DNA of 64,000 bases from an uncultured Draconibacterium sp. (GTDB lineage Bacteria > Bacteroidota > Bacteroidia > Bacteroidales > Prolixibacteraceae), in NCBI RefSeq assembly GCF_963675585.1, contig NZ_OY776414.1, positions 3,637,001-3,701,000 on the forward strand. Reading direction: 5' to 3'. Below are positions 62,883 through 64,000 of this stretch, in pieces. A program made the position numbers and the translations under genes. Numbering within the stretch: the first letter of the stretch is position 1; the number at the start of each line of letters is the position of its first letter. The notes below the pieces were generated by a model, which did not search any database, was not told the DNA's origin, and worked only from the letters and a program-made list of their open reading frames with translations.

Positions 62883-64000
62883 TCATGGATTCAATCCAAT
62901 GGCTTTCACATACGAAGGATTTTTAGTACAGTTCCCGAATTTACAATTCTCGAGCAACTGTAAAAGTGCTTCCTTTGCCATTTTTTGGTCGGGACGCGCT
63001 TTTCTGATTTCATCGTAGTTTAAACGCGGACTTTCCACAAACTCAACAATTTTATCCCAGTTTTCGGGGGCTTCAATGCTTACCAGGCAACTGGTTTTTG
63101 TCATCTTTTTATACGGCCAATAGTGGTAACCAATGTTATTTTTAATCATTAAACGTGTCCAGGCCGAAATCCACTCGTCCGTATTTTCGCCGGTTTCGCC
63201 CATATAAATCGGAAGATTTACAGAATCGCGAAAATCCACAAAATCCTGAATGTTGGCTTGCATTGTATCGCACCAGTAACGATGACAGGTGTACATTATT
63301 TTATCGTCGAATTTCGAATCGGTAAAAACAGTAAAGTTGCTGTTCCACTGCGCTCCTCCCAACAATACAATGTGGTTCGAGTCTACCTCGCGAATGGCTT
63401 TTACAGCGCGCATATAAAGTGGTTCGAGCTGTTTGTTTAATTCCGGAATTTCATCACCAAAATGTGTCGCAATGGGTTCATTTAATAAATCGTAGCCTAA
63501 AATCAAAGGTTCATTTTTATAATAATCAGCTATTTTTTTCCAGATTTCCACAAACAAATCCTGGCTCTCTTTGCTTGTTATCAACCACGGGTAACCGTAA
63601 CTATCATCTATGTTATCGCCGGTTTGCCCGCCTGGCGCATCGTGCATATCCAAAATAATGTACAATTCCGATTCGCGACACCAGGCCAGCAATGTATCGA
63701 TACGCTGAAAACCATCCTGCGCACTTGTTAGCCCCATATAATCTTCATCGGTAAATAATTTATAATGAAAAGGAAGACGAATGGAATTGGCACCTGTACT
63801 TTTTATGTACTGAATATCTTCTTTCGTAATGTAGTTGTCTTTAAATTTTTTCCAGAACTGATTGGTAAAATCGGGTCCCACCATTTCGCGAAAAGCCTGA
63901 TCGATACGCTGTGCTGAGTTAATTCTTCGAAATCCAAACATATAACCTTCCGGATTTAACCAATTTCCCAGGTTGGTTCCCTGAATAAAGAACTTGCTTC
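62883..64000 (-). CDS. GH5-type glycoside hydrolase, cut by the right window edge
   Basis: The frame stays open to the last base, with the typical opening GTNLGNWLNPEGYMFGF, so the ATG at 63941 is internal. The GH5 cellulase-like pattern follows: ANSIRLPFHYKLFTDEDY, LYIILDMHDAPGGQTGDN, LGYDLLNEPIATHF with the acid/base Glu after Asn, YTCHRYWCDT and YMGETGENTDEW with the nucleophile Glu. Substrate could be a beta-glucan or mannan. The signal peptide is outside the window. Confidence 0.92.
   Translation of the reverse strand, partial: SKFFIQGTNLGNWLNPEGYMFGFRRINSAQRIDQAFREMVGPDFTNQFWKKFKDNYITKEDIQYIKSTGANSIRLPFHYKLFTDEDYMGLTSAQDGFQRIDTLLAWCRESELYIILDMHDAPGGQTGDNIDDSYGYPWLITSKESQDLFVEIWKKIADYYKNEPLILGYDLLNEPIATHFGDEIPELNKQLEPLYMRAVKAIREVDSNHIVLLGGAQWNSNFTVFTDSKFDDKIMYTCHRYWCDTMQANIQDFVDFRDSVNLPIYMGETGENTDEWISAWTRLMIKNNIGYHYWPYKKMTKTSCLVSIEAPENWDKIVEFVESPRLNYDEIRKARPDQKMAKEALLQLLENCKFGNCTKNPSYVKAIGLNP

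Overview
The window looks like chromosome from a marine or gut-type Bacteroidota, most likely order Marinilabiliales (Prolixibacteraceae-like; this placement is inference). Reasons: type IX secretion genes (porU, porV, gldJ), many lipoproteins and secreted glycan enzymes, Bacteroidota-type -7 promoter boxes (TAnnTTTG), few Shine-Dalgarno sequences, and AT-rich intergenic DNA.

Layout. 1-4.5 kb: secreted carbohydrate enzymes (a sialate O-acetylesterase cut by the window edge, a pectinesterase-like lipoprotein, a DUF1080 lipoprotein). 4.5-15.9 kb: housekeeping and secretion, namely two thioredoxin-like proteins, a CoA-binding protein, ispF, porV, porU, divergent gldJ, murF and a CCA-adding-type nucleotidyltransferase. 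15.9-24.1 kb: a peptidoglycan-recycling locus with a NamZ-like DUF1343 protein, a sodium:solute symporter and a divergent NagZ/beta-lactamase fusion. 24.4-26.9 kb: a small HTH protein, a second DUF1080 lipoprotein and a uracil/xanthine permease. 26.9-31.8 kb is repeat-rich. It holds a DUF6261-like gene whose leader carries an exact 42-bp-period array, a truncated IS1380 transposase between two copies of a palindromic repeat, heptanucleotide tandem repeats touching stop codons, and a DNA-repair pair (DUF4130 protein and radical SAM protein) with a divergent LexA-like regulator. 32.7-39.7 kb: GNAT, AmrS, Ppx/GppA, a LruC lipoprotein, QueG, a YdeI/OmdA protein and a sulfatase.

39.8-43.8 kb looks like a small set of integron-type cassettes: attC-like hairpins, a barstar gene, two unknown genes and no integrase in the window. 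A 1905-bp group II intron sits precisely inside one attC-like hairpin. 43.9-45.1 kb holds a second helically phased array (TCCTAC, about every 21 bp) next to another small helical protein gene of unknown function. 45.2-58 kb is a glycan catabolic region: a GH2 beta-galactosidase with an inserted LamG domain, an AraC regulator, a UroD-like protein, a DUF6807 protein, two Gfo/Idh/MocA oxidoreductases, a ThuA-like protein and a BNR propeller. 58-64 kb: two M28 peptidases, an M48 metalloprotease and a GH5 enzyme cut by the right edge.

The best candidates for something undescribed are the two DNA arrays with 42- and 21-bp periods (four and two helical turns), each beside a small all-alpha protein gene, and the intron-interrupted attC-like site. 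No tRNA, rRNA or cas genes were seen.
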